This document shows positions 15,581 to 24,245 of a stretch of 64,000 nt of DNA, piece after piece. A program made the position numbers and the translations under genes. This DNA comes from Sphingomonas faeni (GTDB taxonomy: Bacteria; Pseudomonadota; Alphaproteobacteria; Sphingomonadales; Sphingomonadaceae), in the NCBI RefSeq assembly GCF_024273235.1, contig NZ_JANBVH010000018.1, positions 32,791 through 96,790 on the forward strand. The letters are read 5' to 3'. Each line of letters starts with the position of its first letter. The stretch's first letter is position 1. The notes under the pieces were generated by a model. The model was not told the origin of the DNA, ran no database searches, and worked only from the letters and a program-made list of their open reading frames with translations.

Positions 15581-17862
15581 ATCGCCCTCCGTGCCGCCAG
15601 CGCAGCGATCAACGCCGGCCGGTCGTAGCGATAGATGCTCGCGTCATCCTCACCCTCGGCGGTGCGCGTCCGGCGCAGCGTCACCACCGGCGCCAGCGTC
15701 TCGCGGAGCGGCGTATCCTCCATCGCCAGCGCCACTGCTGCGGTCTCGCCCGCCGCCAGCGCGGTGACGCAGCGATACCCAGAGGCTTCGAGCGCGGGCT
15801 TCAGGAACGTCTCCATCCAGCCCGACCCGTCGACCTGCAACAGGCACACCGGCAGCGACGCGAGCGTGACCGGCTGACCCGCGAACAGCGCATGCGGATC
15901 GACCAGTTCGACTTGCTCGCCACCGATCGAGACCACGCCGGCGATCGGCCCGATGCCCCGCGCAGGTGCCATCTCGGCGGGCAGCGCGACGATCTCGATC
16001 GCCTCGGCAATCGCATAGGCCATCTCGCTTTCGCCGTCGGTCAGCCGCAGCACCGCGACCTCGGTGCGCGCGCCGAACGCGGCAACCGCGTGGAGCGGGA
16101 TGATCGTATCGCCGATCGACAGCCGCATCGCCCCGCCCGACCAGCGGATCGCGTCCACCGCTACCGGCTCGACACGGTCGATCACCGCCAGCGCGATCGC
16201 ACGGCGGCAACCGTCGAGATCGTCGAACAGCAGAGCGGAGACGCCCGGCACGACGTCCTCGACCTCGGTCGACGCGGCGACCACCGGCGTAAAGCGCAAC
16301 CCGGCGACCGCGGCGATCCCGGACGCGTCGAGCAGCAGCATCGGCAGGCCGTTGTCGGGCAAGGTCTTGCCCGCATAGACGCCGGTCGCCATCACCGCAG
16401 GCGAGGCGGGCTTCACCACCAGTTCCTCGGTATCCAGCACGGTATCGACGCCGAGCGCGTAATCGCCCTCGCGCGTCGACACGATCACCAGCGTCGGCGG
16501 CGCATCGTCGCGCAGGTCGAACAATTGGCCGAGCGATACCAGCGGCATCCGCCGGCCGCGCACCGTGGCCGTCGCCGCGTCGCCGATCGTGTCGATCCGC
16601 ACGGCATCGCCGCGAACCATCACGATTTCCTCGATCGCCTGGCGTGGAAGCGCAAACCGCTGCGTGCCGACGCCGACGATGATCGTCGACAGGATCGACA
16701 GCGTCAGCGGCACGTGGATGACGATCCGAAGCCCGCGCCCCGGATCGTTGGTGAGCACGATCCGGCCGCCAATCTGCTCGATATTGGCGCGCACCACGTC
16801 CATGCCGACGCCGCGCCCCGAGATCGCGGTCACCGCATCGCGGCTCGACAAGCCGGGGGCGAAGATCAGGTCGAGCTTGGCCGCGTCGGTCATCGCCGCG
16901 AGTTCGGGGAGGCTGTGGAGCCCCTTTTCCGCGGCCTTGGCGACGATCCGCGCGACGTCGATGCCCTTGCCGTCGTCGGCGACCTCAATCAGGATCTGGT
17001 TGCCGGACTGGCGGGCGGAGACGACCAGCCGGCCGTTCTTGGGCTTGCCGAGCGCGCGGCGCTCCGCCGGCCCCTCGATACCGTGGTCGATCGAATTGCG
17101 GATGATGTGGACGAGCGGATCCCGCATCAGCTCGATCATCTCGCGGTCAAGCTCGACATCCGCGCCCTCGATCGCGAGATCGACGCTCTTGCCGAGCTCG
17201 GCACTGGTATCGCGCACCATCCGGGGCAGCGCCGAGAACAGCGCGTCGACCTTCTGCATGCGCGTCCGCGTGACGGTGTCGCGCATGTCGGCGACGGTCA
17301 GCGACAGGCGTTCGAGCGCCGCCTCGACCTTCGGGTCGACGTCACAGTCGCGGAGCCGCCGGGCGAGTTCGTTGCGCGCGAGCACCATCTCGGACATGCC
17401 GCTCATCATGTGATCGAGCAGATCGACGTTGAGGCGTACGCTGCGGCTGGCGGCGCGACTGTGCGGGGTGGTCGGCGCCTGTGCGCGGGGCTGCGCGTCC
17501 GGCGCGAGCGCGGCGATCAGCAGGTCCTCGCCCGAATCGTCGAGCGGCGAGCCGCTGTCGATCGCCTCGACGATCTCGCCGATCCGGTCGACGATGCCGA
17601 GCACCGCGTTGACGAGCGCGGTATCGGGAGTTCTCTTTCCGTCGCGGACCGCGGCGAGGACGTCCTCTGCTGCGTGGCTCAGTCGGGCGAGGCGCGGCAG
17701 GTCGAGAAAGCCGCAGCTTCCCTTGACGGTATGGACGAAGCGAAAGATCGCATCGAGGCGCCCGCTATCCGCCGGTGCGGCTTCCCACGCGACGATCTCG
17801 CCGGAGATCGCCTCCAGCGTTTCGCGCGTCTCGGCAATGAATTCCTGTAACAGATCGTCCAT
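15577..17862 (-). CDS. cheA: Chemotaxis histidine kinase CheA
   Basis: The protein is about 761 residues. The N-terminal HPt domain carries the phosphorylated His44 in FVHTVKGSCGF. No separate P2 domain is obvious: a short linker leads to the dimerisation helices (RSVRLNVDLLDHMMSGMSE). The ATPase follows (HIIRNSIDHGIEG N-box, VADDGKGID, GLSSR, GRGVGMDVV), then a CheW-like P5 domain from VPLTLSIL. Roughly 200 further residues form a second CheW-like module at the C-terminus. The ATG at 17862 is preferred to 17889. It leads the che operon. Confidence 0.93.
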   Translation of the reverse strand: MDDLLQEFIAETRETLEAISGEIVAWEAAPADSGRLDAIFRFVHTVKGSCGFLDLPRLARLSHAAEDVLAAVRDGKRTPDTALVNAVLGIVDRIGEIVEAIDSGSPLDDSGEDLLIAALAPDAQPRAQAPTTPHSRAASRSVRLNVDLLDHMMSGMSEMVLARNELARRLRDCDVDPKVEAALERLSLTVADMRDTVTRTRMQKVDALFSALPRMVRDTSAELGKSVDLAIEGADVELDREMIELMRDPLVHIIRNSIDHGIEGPAERRALGKPKNGRLVVSARQSGNQILIEVADDGKGIDVARIVAKAAEKGLHSLPELAAMTDAAKLDLIFAPGLSSRDAVTAISGRGVGMDVVRANIEQIGGRIVLTNDPGRGLRIVIHVPLTLSILSTIIVGVGTQRFALPRQAIEEIVMVRGDAVRIDTIGDAATATVRGRRMPLVSLGQLFDLRDDAPPTLVIVSTREGDYALGVDTVLDTEELVVKPASPAVMATGVYAGKTLPDNGLPMLLLDASGIAAVAGLRFTPVVAASTEVEDVVPGVSALLFDDLDGCRRAIALAVIDRVEPVAVDAIRWSGGAMRLSIGDTIIPLHAVAAFGARTEVAVLRLTDGESEMAYAIAEAIEIVALPAEMAPARGIGPIAGVVSIGGEQVELVDPHALFAGQPVTLASLPVCLLQVDGSGWMETFLKPALEASGYRCVTALAAGETAAVALAMEDTPLRETLAPVVTLRRTRTAEGEDDASIYRYDRPALIAALAARRAM

Positions 17863-17901
17863 GCGGGCCCCGCGTTCGAGGCCTGTCATGCATGGCGGAG
17901 G

Positions 17902-17916
17902 TTAAGGGCGCGTTAG
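17902..17916. promoter_or_regulatory. Candidate CtrA box upstream of cheA
   Basis: TTAA-N7-TTAG (TTAAGGGCGCGTTAG) lies about 40 bases before the cheA start and matches the CtrA consensus TTAA-N7-TTAA at seven of eight positions. CtrA controls motility genes in many alphaproteobacteria. A short AT-containing match in a GC-rich genome is suggestive only. Confidence 0.4.
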
Positions 17917-17950
17917 CTCTGGTGGCGATCTACGTTCTGGCCGAGCCTCT

Positions 17951-18080
17951 CTGATCCTCCCCCGCCAGGGGGAGGTGGCACCGCAGGTGACGGAGGGGGA
18001 GGACACGGAACAGAAGTGGTCGCTGACCTCCCCCTCCGTCTGGCAAGAGCCAGCCACCTCCCCCTGTCGGGGGAGGATCG
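17951..18080. repeat. Palindromic element, family B (copy 2)
   Basis: This has the same build as the copy at 4956: GATCCTCCCCCGCCAGGGGG at the left, two internal CTCCCCCTCCGTC/GACGGAGGGGGAG arms, and GGGGGAGGATC at the right. It lies between the chpT stop and the upstream region of cheA. Confidence 0.9.
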
Positions 18081-18090
18081 AACCTCCGCC

Positions 18091-18735
18091 TTACCGCGCG
18101 TTGAACACCGCGCCGAAGATCATGATCCCCTCGGCCGGCTCGGACACGATCACCGTGCCGCCCGCCTCCGCCACGACCGTGTTGATCAGGTACGCCGCGG
18201 CGGCGCGCGGCGTGACAGTATGCGCGCCCTCGCCTTCGACCAGCGTGCGGCGGATTTCGGGGTCCAGCACGATCCGCGCGCCCTCGATCTTCACGACGAT
18301 CTCCAGCTGCCCGTCATTCTCCTCGCCGCCGACCTCCATGGTCCCGCCGCGGACCAGCGATTCGGTCGCGACCAACACAAGGTTGAGCAGCACTTTCACC
18401 GCGGACTTGGGCATCGCCGAGGCCTCGACCGCCCAGACGAAAATGATCCGCTTGTTCTCCGCGACCAGCCCCTCGATCGCGTTCCGTGCCTCGTGCGTGT
18501 CGACCAGTTCGCCGAACCCGCCGGCCGCCCCGAAAGCCAGTCGGAAGAATTTGAGCTTGCTGGCGGACGCACGCGCACTGTCGGCGAGCAACTGCATGAC
18601 CCGCTCGCGCATCGCCGGATCGGTCTCGTCGGCGAGCAACTCCAGCCCGTTGTTGAGCGCCCCCACCGGCGACAGCAGGTCGTGGCACAGGCGCGAACAC
18701 AGCAGGCTCGCGAAATCGACCGGGCTGACCGTCAT
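18091..18735 (-). CDS. chpT: Histidine phosphotransferase ChpT
   Basis: The 214-residue protein matches ChpT, the phosphotransfer hub between the hybrid kinase CckA and the regulators CtrA and CpdR in alphaproteobacterial cell-cycle control. The phosphorylated residue is His18 in SRLCHDLLSPVGA. The C-terminal half is a degenerate ATPase-like fold lacking a nucleotide-binding site. Its location beside the che operon fits the link between CtrA signalling and motility. The start is the only ATG that places the His in the first helix. Confidence 0.9.
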   Translation of the reverse strand: MTVSPVDFASLLCSRLCHDLLSPVGALNNGLELLADETDPAMRERVMQLLADSARASASKLKFFRLAFGAAGGFGELVDTHEARNAIEGLVAENKRIIFVWAVEASAMPKSAVKVLLNLVLVATESLVRGGTMEVGGEENDGQLEIVVKIEGARIVLDPEIRRTLVEGEGAHTVTPRAAAAYLINTVVAEAGGTVIVSEPAEGIMIFGAVFNAR

Positions 18736-18879
18736 GAAAATCCCCTAATTCTGGAGCGTCTTGTGGCGAGGGTGCGGCGAGTGCGCAATGCCACATCTCT
18801 TTAGTTTGACGCTTCTTATGGTTGGGGTGAGCGACTCTAACTTCTTCCCCTGCTCGGATGGGAAGGGTTGAGGATACTT

Positions 18880-18995
18880 CTTCCCCCCTCCCTGGAAGGG
18901 AGGGGTTGGGGGTGGGTCGGTTTCCGCATGTTTACGGCGTCGTGGATAAAACCGGCCAACCCACCCCCAGCCCCTCCCTTCCAGGGAGGGGGGAA
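18880..18995. repeat. Palindromic element, family A (copy 3)
   Basis: CCCCCCTCCCTGGAAGGGAGG at the left and the exact inverse at the right enclose about 45 unique bases, with the usual GGGGGTGGGT/ACCCACCCCC inner arms. It lies just after the M67 peptidase stop, in the 271-base gap before chpT. Confidence 0.9.
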
Positions 18996-19006
18996 GGCTC
19001 GGACGG

Positions 19007-19402
19007 CTATCCGATAGGATCGATTGCCTCTTCGACGAAAGCGCCGACCTCGACCGATCGCCACGCGCTCGCCATGCCGCCGCCGAGAATAATCCACACC
19101 GCGCCGTCCCCCATCGCCTGTGCCGCGTCGCGCGGAGACGGGATAGGCGAACCAGACGGGTGCGAATGATAGTGTCCGATCACCGCCAGCCCCCCGCCGC
19201 GAGCCCGGCGATGCGCCGCGAACAACGCCTTCGGATCGATCTCGAACGTCCGCGCCGGGTTCGCCGCTACATTCGCATACGCCTCGGCCGCTTCGATCGA
19301 CCCCGCCGCCCCGAACAACAGCCCGCAAATCTCGACATCCGGCGACGCAGCCGCCTCGGCCAACAATCGCCCCAGCAATTCGCTTGAAATCGTCACGCTC
19401 AT
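19007..19402 (-). CDS. M67 family (JAMM) metallopeptidase
   Basis: The 131-residue protein is a minimal JAB1/MPN zinc peptidase domain. The JAMM ligands are visible: Glu25 in VEICGLLFG, His79 and His81 in HSHPSG, Ser89 and Asp92 in SPRD. Bacterial members often release sulfur-carrier or ubiquitin-like proteins, or act on small substrates; the substrate here is unknown. It is divergent from rluD with only 17 bases between the two starts, so the promoters must lie inside the opposing genes. Confidence 0.85.
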   Translation of the reverse strand: MSVTISSELLGRLLAEAAASPDVEICGLLFGAAGSIEAAEAYANVAANPARTFEIDPKALFAAHRRARGGGLAVIGHYHSHPSGSPIPSPRDAAQAMGDGAVWIILGGGMASAWRSVEVGAFVEEAIDPIG

Positions 19403-19419
19403 CGCCACATCGCTACGAC

Positions 19420-20367
19420 ATGGACCGGGGGGTTTCCATCGTCGAAGCATCGATCACGCCGGCCACGGATGGCTGGAGGCTCGACCGTGCGCTCGCCGAA
19501 GTGCTTCCCGACATGTCGCGCGAGCGATTAAAGGCGCTGATCGTCGCGGGGCAAGTGACGCTCAATGGCCGAGAATGGCGCGATTCGGCGAAGAAGGCTG
19601 CGACCGGTCAGGTGTTCGCGGTCGCGATCCCGCCGCCGACGCCGCTGCACAACGAAGCGCAGGATATTCCGCTGGTCGTCGCGTATGAGGACGACGACCT
19701 GATCGTGATCGACAAGCCCGCGGGCCTTGTCGTCCATCCCGCCGCGGGCAATTTCGACGGGACGCTCGTCAACGCGCTGCTCCACCACTGCGCCGGCAAT
19801 CTGTCGGGCATCGGCGGCGTCGCCCGGCCCGGCATCGTCCACCGCATCGACAAGGATACGTCGGGGCTGATGATCGCCGCCAAGACCGACCGCGCGCACG
19901 AGGGCTTGGCGAAGCAATTCCACGACCACAGCATCGACCGCCGCTACAAAGCGATCGTCGGCGGCATCCCGCGTCCGCCGAGCGGGACAGTCGACGCACC
20001 GCTCGCGCGGAGTCCGCAGAACCGCAAGAAGATCGCGATCGTGCAGGGCGGCAAGCGCGCGGTGACGCATTTCTCGACGATCACTACCCTCCGCGACGCC
20101 GCACTGATCGAGTGCAGGCTAGAGACCGGGCGCACGCATCAGGTGCGCGTGCACATGGCGTCGATCGGCCACGCCTTGTTGGGCGACCCGGTCTATGGTA
20201 GAACAAAGCAAGCTCAGAAGTCGCTGCTCGAAACGCTCGGTTTCCGCCGGCAGGCCTTGCACGCGGCGCATCTGGGGTTCATCCATCCGGTGAAAAGCGT
20301 CGCTTTGGCGTTCGAAAGCGAAATGCCCGCAGACATGCAGGAACTGTTCACCCAACTTCACGTATAG
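19420..20367 (+). CDS. rluD: 23S rRNA pseudouridine synthase RluD-type
   Basis: The 315-residue protein is of the RluA/RluD family, which isomerises uridines in 23S rRNA. It has an N-terminal S4 RNA-binding domain (WRLDRALAEVLPDMSRERLKAL), the active-site segment GIVHRIDKDTSG with the catalytic Asp, and the C-terminal RTHQVRVHMASIGHALLGDP. The ATG at 19420 is the first plausible start; an ATG at 19384 lies within the M67 gene. It precedes rpoH in the same orientation, a common alphaproteobacterial order. Confidence 0.9.
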   Translation: MDRGVSIVEASITPATDGWRLDRALAEVLPDMSRERLKALIVAGQVTLNGREWRDSAKKAATGQVFAVAIPPPTPLHNEAQDIPLVVAYEDDDLIVIDKPAGLVVHPAAGNFDGTLVNALLHHCAGNLSGIGGVARPGIVHRIDKDTSGLMIAAKTDRAHEGLAKQFHDHSIDRRYKAIVGGIPRPPSGTVDAPLARSPQNRKKIAIVQGGKRAVTHFSTITTLRDAALIECRLETGRTHQVRVHMASIGHALLGDPVYGRTKQAQKSLLETLGFRRQALHAAHLGFIHPVKSVALAFESEMPADMQELFTQLHV

Positions 20368-20445
20368 ATAATCGACACCATGCCGCAACGCGGCAACCGG
20401 GGGCCACAGTGCGGCAATCGGGGTCAGCAGAAAGGGATTACGACC

Positions 20446-21348
20446 ATGGCAGCCCGCTCCAACGTTCCAGCGACGATACCTGCGCTCGGCAGCGAGGCGG
20501 GTCTCAATCGCTATCTCGCCGAGATCAAGAAATTCCCGCTGCTGAAACCCGAACAGGAATACATGCTCGCCAAGCGCTTTCAGGAGCATGGCGATACCGA
20601 GGCTGCGGCGCAGCTGGTGACTTCGCACCTTCGTCTCGTGGCGAAGATCGCGATGGGCTATCGCGGCTATGGCCTGCCGACGTCGGAGCTGATCTCCGAG
20701 GGCAATATCGGCCTGATGCAGGGCGTGAAGAAGTTTGAGCCCGAGCGTGGCTTCCGTCTCGCCACCTATGCGATGTGGTGGATTCGCGCGTCGATCCAGG
20801 AGTACATTCTGCGCTCGTGGAGCCTCGTGAAGATGGGCACCACCGCCGCGCAGAAGAAGCTGTTCTTCAACCTCCGCCGTATGAAGAGCCGCCTCGACGC
20901 GTTCGAGGATGGCGATCTGCGCCCCGAGCACGTCACGAAGATCGCTACCGACCTGGGCGTTGCCGAGACAGACGTCGTCAGCATGAACCGCCGCATGGCG
21001 ATGGGCGGCGATACGTCGCTGAACGTGCCGATGCGTGAGGATGGGGAGGGTCAGTGGCAGGATTGGCTGCAGGACGATGCGCCGTTGCAGGACAAGATCG
21101 TCGCCGATGCGCAGGAGGCGGATGTTCGTCACTCGATGCTGGTGTCGGCGATGGACGACCTCAACGAGCGCGAGCAGCATATCCTGACCGAGCGCCGCCT
21201 GACGGATGATCCGAAGACGCTCGAGGAATTGTCGCAGGTCTACGGCGTGTCGCGCGAGCGCGTCCGCCAGATCGAGGTTCGGGCGTTCGAGAAGCTGCAA
21301 AAGGCGATGATGCGGATTGCCGGCGAGAAGCGCCTGCTGGCGGCGTAA
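20446..21348 (+). CDS. rpoH: RNA polymerase sigma factor RpoH (sigma-32)
   Basis: The 300-residue heat-shock sigma factor has region 2 (ELISEGNIGLMQGVKKFEPERGFRLATYAMWWIRASIQEYIL), the RpoH-box region QKKLFFNLRRMKSRL that distinguishes sigma-32 from housekeeping sigma, and region 4.2 (YGVSRERVRQIEVRAFEKLQ). An AAAGGGA ribosome site precedes the ATG at 20446. It directs transcription of chaperone and protease genes. Confidence 0.95.
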   Translation: MAARSNVPATIPALGSEAGLNRYLAEIKKFPLLKPEQEYMLAKRFQEHGDTEAAAQLVTSHLRLVAKIAMGYRGYGLPTSELISEGNIGLMQGVKKFEPERGFRLATYAMWWIRASIQEYILRSWSLVKMGTTAAQKKLFFNLRRMKSRLDAFEDGDLRPEHVTKIATDLGVAETDVVSMNRRMAMGGDTSLNVPMREDGEGQWQDWLQDDAPLQDKIVADAQEADVRHSMLVSAMDDLNEREQHILTERRLTDDPKTLEELSQVYGVSRERVRQIEVRAFEKLQKAMMRIAGEKRLLAA

Positions 21349-21352
21349 GTTG

Positions 21353-22621
21353 GTGCGCACCGTCGTCATCGGCGGCGGTGCGGCCGGCATATCTGCGGCC
21401 AGAACGCTGCATGATGCTGGGCAGGACGTGTTGCTCGTCGAGGCGAGCGACCGGCTCGGTGGCCGAGCCCACAGCCTGCCCCTCGCCTCGTTGTTCCTCG
21501 GCGAAGGCGGGGGGGCAGACTGGGCCACCGCCTTCGCGGGGGAACATGTCGACGCCGGTTGCGGCTGGCTACACTCCGCCCGGCGGAATCCGTGGACGTC
21601 GATAGCAGAGGCCACCGGCTTCACCGTCGACCGCTCCGATGCAAACTGGCGCACACAATGGCGCGACCTCGGCTTCTCCCCCGAAGACCAGGCCGCCTCT
21701 GCCACAGCTTACCAAGACTGGAACGAGCGCGCCCTCGCCGCCGTCGAAGGCCCAGACCGCCCCCTCTCCGACTTCATCGCCCCCAACGACAAATGGCGCC
21801 CGAAGATCGACGCGATCTCCGGCTACGCCAACGGCGCGAACCTCACGCAAGTCTCGCTCCATGACTGGGCCGCCTACGAAGAAGCCGCCACTGACGACAA
21901 CTGGACGGTCAAGGAAGGCTACGGCACACTGGTTGCCAGTCATGCGGCCGGCCTGAAAATCCGCCTCTCGACCCCGGTGACGCGCATCGACCATAACGGC
22001 CGCGTCCTCAAGCTCGACACCCCCGCCGGCACGATCGAGGCGGACCACGTCATCGTCTGCGTCCCCACGACCGTTCTCGCGACGTCGCAGCTCGTGTTCG
22101 ACCCGCCCCTGCCCGACAAGCACGCCGCCGCCGCCGACCTCCCGCTCGGGCTCGCGGACAAGGTGTTCCTTCTCGTCGACCGCCCCGAATGGCCGACCAA
22201 TGCCCATTTGATCGGCAACCCGTACAGCGCGTGCACCGCCAGCCATCGCCTCTCGCCGTTCGGCTGGCCGATCGTCGAGAGCTTCTTCGGCGGCGATTGT
22301 GCGGAAATGCTGGAGGATCGCGATGCCGCGCAATTTGCGATCGACGAACTTGTCGGGTTGCTTGGCAGCGACTGGCGCAAGCGCTTCACGCCCCTAGCTG
22401 CGACTCTCTGGCGTCACGAACCCTATATCGGCGGCAGCTATAGCCACGCGCGCATCGGCCGGGCTGGGCAACGCGCCGTCCTCGCCGCGCCGGTCGATGG
22501 CCGCATTCATTTCGCCGGCGAGGCTTGCCATGCGTTCGACTTCTCCACTGCGCACGGGGCATACGAAACGGGCGTTGCGGCGGCGCGGGCGGTCATTGGC
22601 GAGGCCGTGACGATCGCTTAA
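21353..22621 (+). CDS. Flavin-dependent amine oxidase family protein
   Basis: The 422-residue FAD enzyme has the N-terminal dinucleotide site VVIGGGAAGISAARTLHDAG, the GG motif (LVEASDRLGGRAH), and C-terminal FAD contacts in IHFAGEACHAFDFSTAHGAYETG, typical of monoamine/polyamine oxidases. No ATG is available near the motif: GTG at 21353 or TTG at 21350 are the only plausible starts, within four bases of the rpoH stop, so translation probably depends on rpoH. The substrate is unknown. It is followed by mtgA after nine bases. Confidence 0.85.
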   Translation: MRTVVIGGGAAGISAARTLHDAGQDVLLVEASDRLGGRAHSLPLASLFLGEGGGADWATAFAGEHVDAGCGWLHSARRNPWTSIAEATGFTVDRSDANWRTQWRDLGFSPEDQAASATAYQDWNERALAAVEGPDRPLSDFIAPNDKWRPKIDAISGYANGANLTQVSLHDWAAYEEAATDDNWTVKEGYGTLVASHAAGLKIRLSTPVTRIDHNGRVLKLDTPAGTIEADHVIVCVPTTVLATSQLVFDPPLPDKHAAAADLPLGLADKVFLLVDRPEWPTNAHLIGNPYSACTASHRLSPFGWPIVESFFGGDCAEMLEDRDAAQFAIDELVGLLGSDWRKRFTPLAATLWRHEPYIGGSYSHARIGRAGQRAVLAAPVDGRIHFAGEACHAFDFSTAHGAYETGVAAARAVIGEAVTIA

Positions 22622-22630
22622 GGACCGCCG

Positions 22631-23308
22631 ATGGGCTTCCTCCGCATCTTCGCCAAGATCTTCTTTCTGTTCGTGCTGGTCACGGTCGCCTGGGTCGGGC
22701 TGTACCGGTTCGTGCCGGTGCCGTTCACCTGGACGATGATGGGAGACGTGATCGCGGGCCGCGGCGTGACGAAGGACTGGATGCCACTGTCGGAGATGGA
22801 CCCGGACATGGCGCGCGCCGCGATCGCCGGCGAGGATTCGCGGTTCTGCTCGCATCACGGCTTCGATTTCAAGGCGATCGCGGGAGCGGCAGCGCGCAAT
22901 GCGCAGGGCGGACGGATCCGCGGCGGCTCGACGATCAGCCAGCAGACCGCGAAGAACGCGTTCCTGTTCCAGGGCGGCGGCTATGTGCGAAAAGCGTTCG
23001 AGGCGTATTTCACCGTGCTGATCGAGGCCTTGTGGCCGAAGAGGCGGATCATGGAGGTGTATCTCAACATCGCCGAGACCGGGATCGGGACGTACGGCGC
23101 GAATGCCGGGGCGATCCGGTATTTCAATCATGACGCTTCGCGGCTGTCGCCGACCGAGGCGGGGCGGATTGCGGCGGTGCTGCCTCTGCCGAAGAAGCGG
23201 GCTGCGATTGCTCCGCACGGGTTTGTGCGGCGGCACGGGAATACGCTGTCGCGGCGGGTTTCGACCGTCAGGAACGACGGGTTGGATAGCTGTTTGCGCG
23301 CATCCTGA
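22631..23308 (+). CDS. mtgA: Monofunctional biosynthetic peptidoglycan transglycosylase
   Basis: The 225-residue GT51 enzyme polymerises lipid II into glycan strands. A single N-terminal membrane helix (about residues 5-25) anchors it. The GT51 motifs are AIAGEDSRFCSHHGFD (catalytic Glu), GGSTISQQTAKNAFLF and KRRIMEVYLNIAETG. No transpeptidase domain follows, so it is the monofunctional type. Confidence 0.94.
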   Translation: MGFLRIFAKIFFLFVLVTVAWVGLYRFVPVPFTWTMMGDVIAGRGVTKDWMPLSEMDPDMARAAIAGEDSRFCSHHGFDFKAIAGAAARNAQGGRIRGGSTISQQTAKNAFLFQGGGYVRKAFEAYFTVLIEALWPKRRIMEVYLNIAETGIGTYGANAGAIRYFNHDASRLSPTEAGRIAAVLPLPKKRAAIAPHGFVRRHGNTLSRRVSTVRNDGLDSCLRAS

Positions 23309-23315
23309 CCCACCT

Positions 23316-23400
23316 CGTCACCCCAGCGAAAGCTGGGGTATCACCGTGGCGAAGGGTGCGCGCCGTTGAGGGAGATCCCAGCTTTCGCTGGGATGACGGG
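23316..23400. repeat. Palindromic element, family E (copy 1)
   Basis: CGTCACCCCAGCGAAAGCTGGGG at the left and CCCAGCTTTCGCTGGGATGACG at the right form the long stem, with GTGG..GGAGAT in the centre. It follows the mtgA stop closely and may terminate its transcript. Tandem copies occur at 44084-44535. Confidence 0.88.
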
Positions 23401-23433
23401 TTGAGCAGCGACCAAGTACTGCTCCGGTACTTG

Positions 23434-23485
23434 CTTTCCCGCGAAGGCGGGAGCCCGGGATGGGTCCTCGCCTTCGCGGGGAAAA
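23434..23485. repeat. Short palindrome related to family E
   Basis: TTTCCCCGCGAAGGCG-type arms (TTTCCCGCGAAGGCGGGAGC and TCGCCTTCGCGGGGAAAA) enclose a short centre. It sits between mtgA and a convergent small membrane protein gene. A related copy is at 44622-44695. Confidence 0.8.
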
Positions 23486-23499
23486 CACGCTTATCGCGA

Positions 23500-23742
23500 T
23501 TACTGCGTCGACTTCTCGACTGCATCACCGGCCTTTTCTGCGGCACCGCCGACACTCTTCGCGGCAGACGTGATGGCGGCGTCCTTACTGTTCTGCGCGC
23601 CCGACCGGCTAAAAAGATAAAATCCGCCAATCAGCACCGCGATCAGCAGGACGATGCCGATCAGCATGCCGCTGCCGCCACTGCGGCGTTCGATGATCGT
23701 GGTGTGCGTGGTCGGCGTTTCGACGATGCGCTCTTCGGCCAT
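23500..23742 (-). CDS. Small single-pass membrane protein
   Basis: The 80-residue protein has a Thr/Glu-rich N-terminus (MAEERIVETPTTHTTIIERR), one membrane helix (MLIGIVLLIAVLIGGFYLF, about residues 26-44) and a hydrophilic Ala/Ser/Lys-rich tail. No domain is recognised. The ATG at 23742 is preceded by a GGAGAG ribosome site. Its function is unknown. Confidence 0.7.
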   Translation of the reverse strand: MAEERIVETPTTHTTIIERRSGGSGMLIGIVLLIAVLIGGFYLFSRSGAQNSKDAAITSAAKSVGGAAEKAGDAVEKSTQ

Positions 23743-23921
23743 TTCACTCTCCCTGATTACTGAAAGAGCGCAACGCCGGCCGAAGAGCGATTGTTCCCAC
23801 GCCGAAACGACCACCGCGCCCTATCAGCCGGTGCCGCGGGCTAAGCCCGCGTCGGTCGTGGCAGGGGCCACGCCGGCCGGTCTTGTGCGTCTCGCCGCTG
23901 GAGCGGCGTGCGCACTACGAC

Positions 23922-24245
23922 TCAAAACGGCAGCTTGAAGCCCGGTGGCAGTTGCAAACCGCTGGTCATCTTGGACATTTCGCTGCCCGACACCGCATCC
24001 GCCTTCGCCCGCGCGTCGTTGAATGCGGCGGTCAGCAGGTCCTCGAGCATCTGCTTCTCGCTCACCTGCATCAGCGAATCGTCGATCGCGATGTTGATGA
24101 TGCGGCCCTTGGCAGAGGCCTTCACCTTGACGAGGCCGCCGCCAGACGCGCCCTCGACCTCGATGTTGTCGAGATTGGCCTGCGCCTTTTCGAGTTCGCT
24201 CTGGACGTTCTGCGCCATGGCGAGGATTTCATCGATATTCTTCAT
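23922..24245 (-). CDS. ybaB: YbaB/EbfC family nucleoid-associated protein
   Basis: The 107-residue protein begins MKNIDEILAMAQNVQSEL and carries the family's central beta-sheet segment VKVKASAKGRIINIAIDDSL. Family members are dimers that bind DNA and influence nucleoid structure. Its start overlaps the dnaX stop (ATGA), the conserved dnaX-ybaB arrangement. recR, often the next gene, is not present here. Confidence 0.93.
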   Translation of the reverse strand: MKNIDEILAMAQNVQSELEKAQANLDNIEVEGASGGGLVKVKASAKGRIINIAIDDSLMQVSEKQMLEDLLTAAFNDARAKADAVSGSEMSKMTSGLQLPPGFKLPF

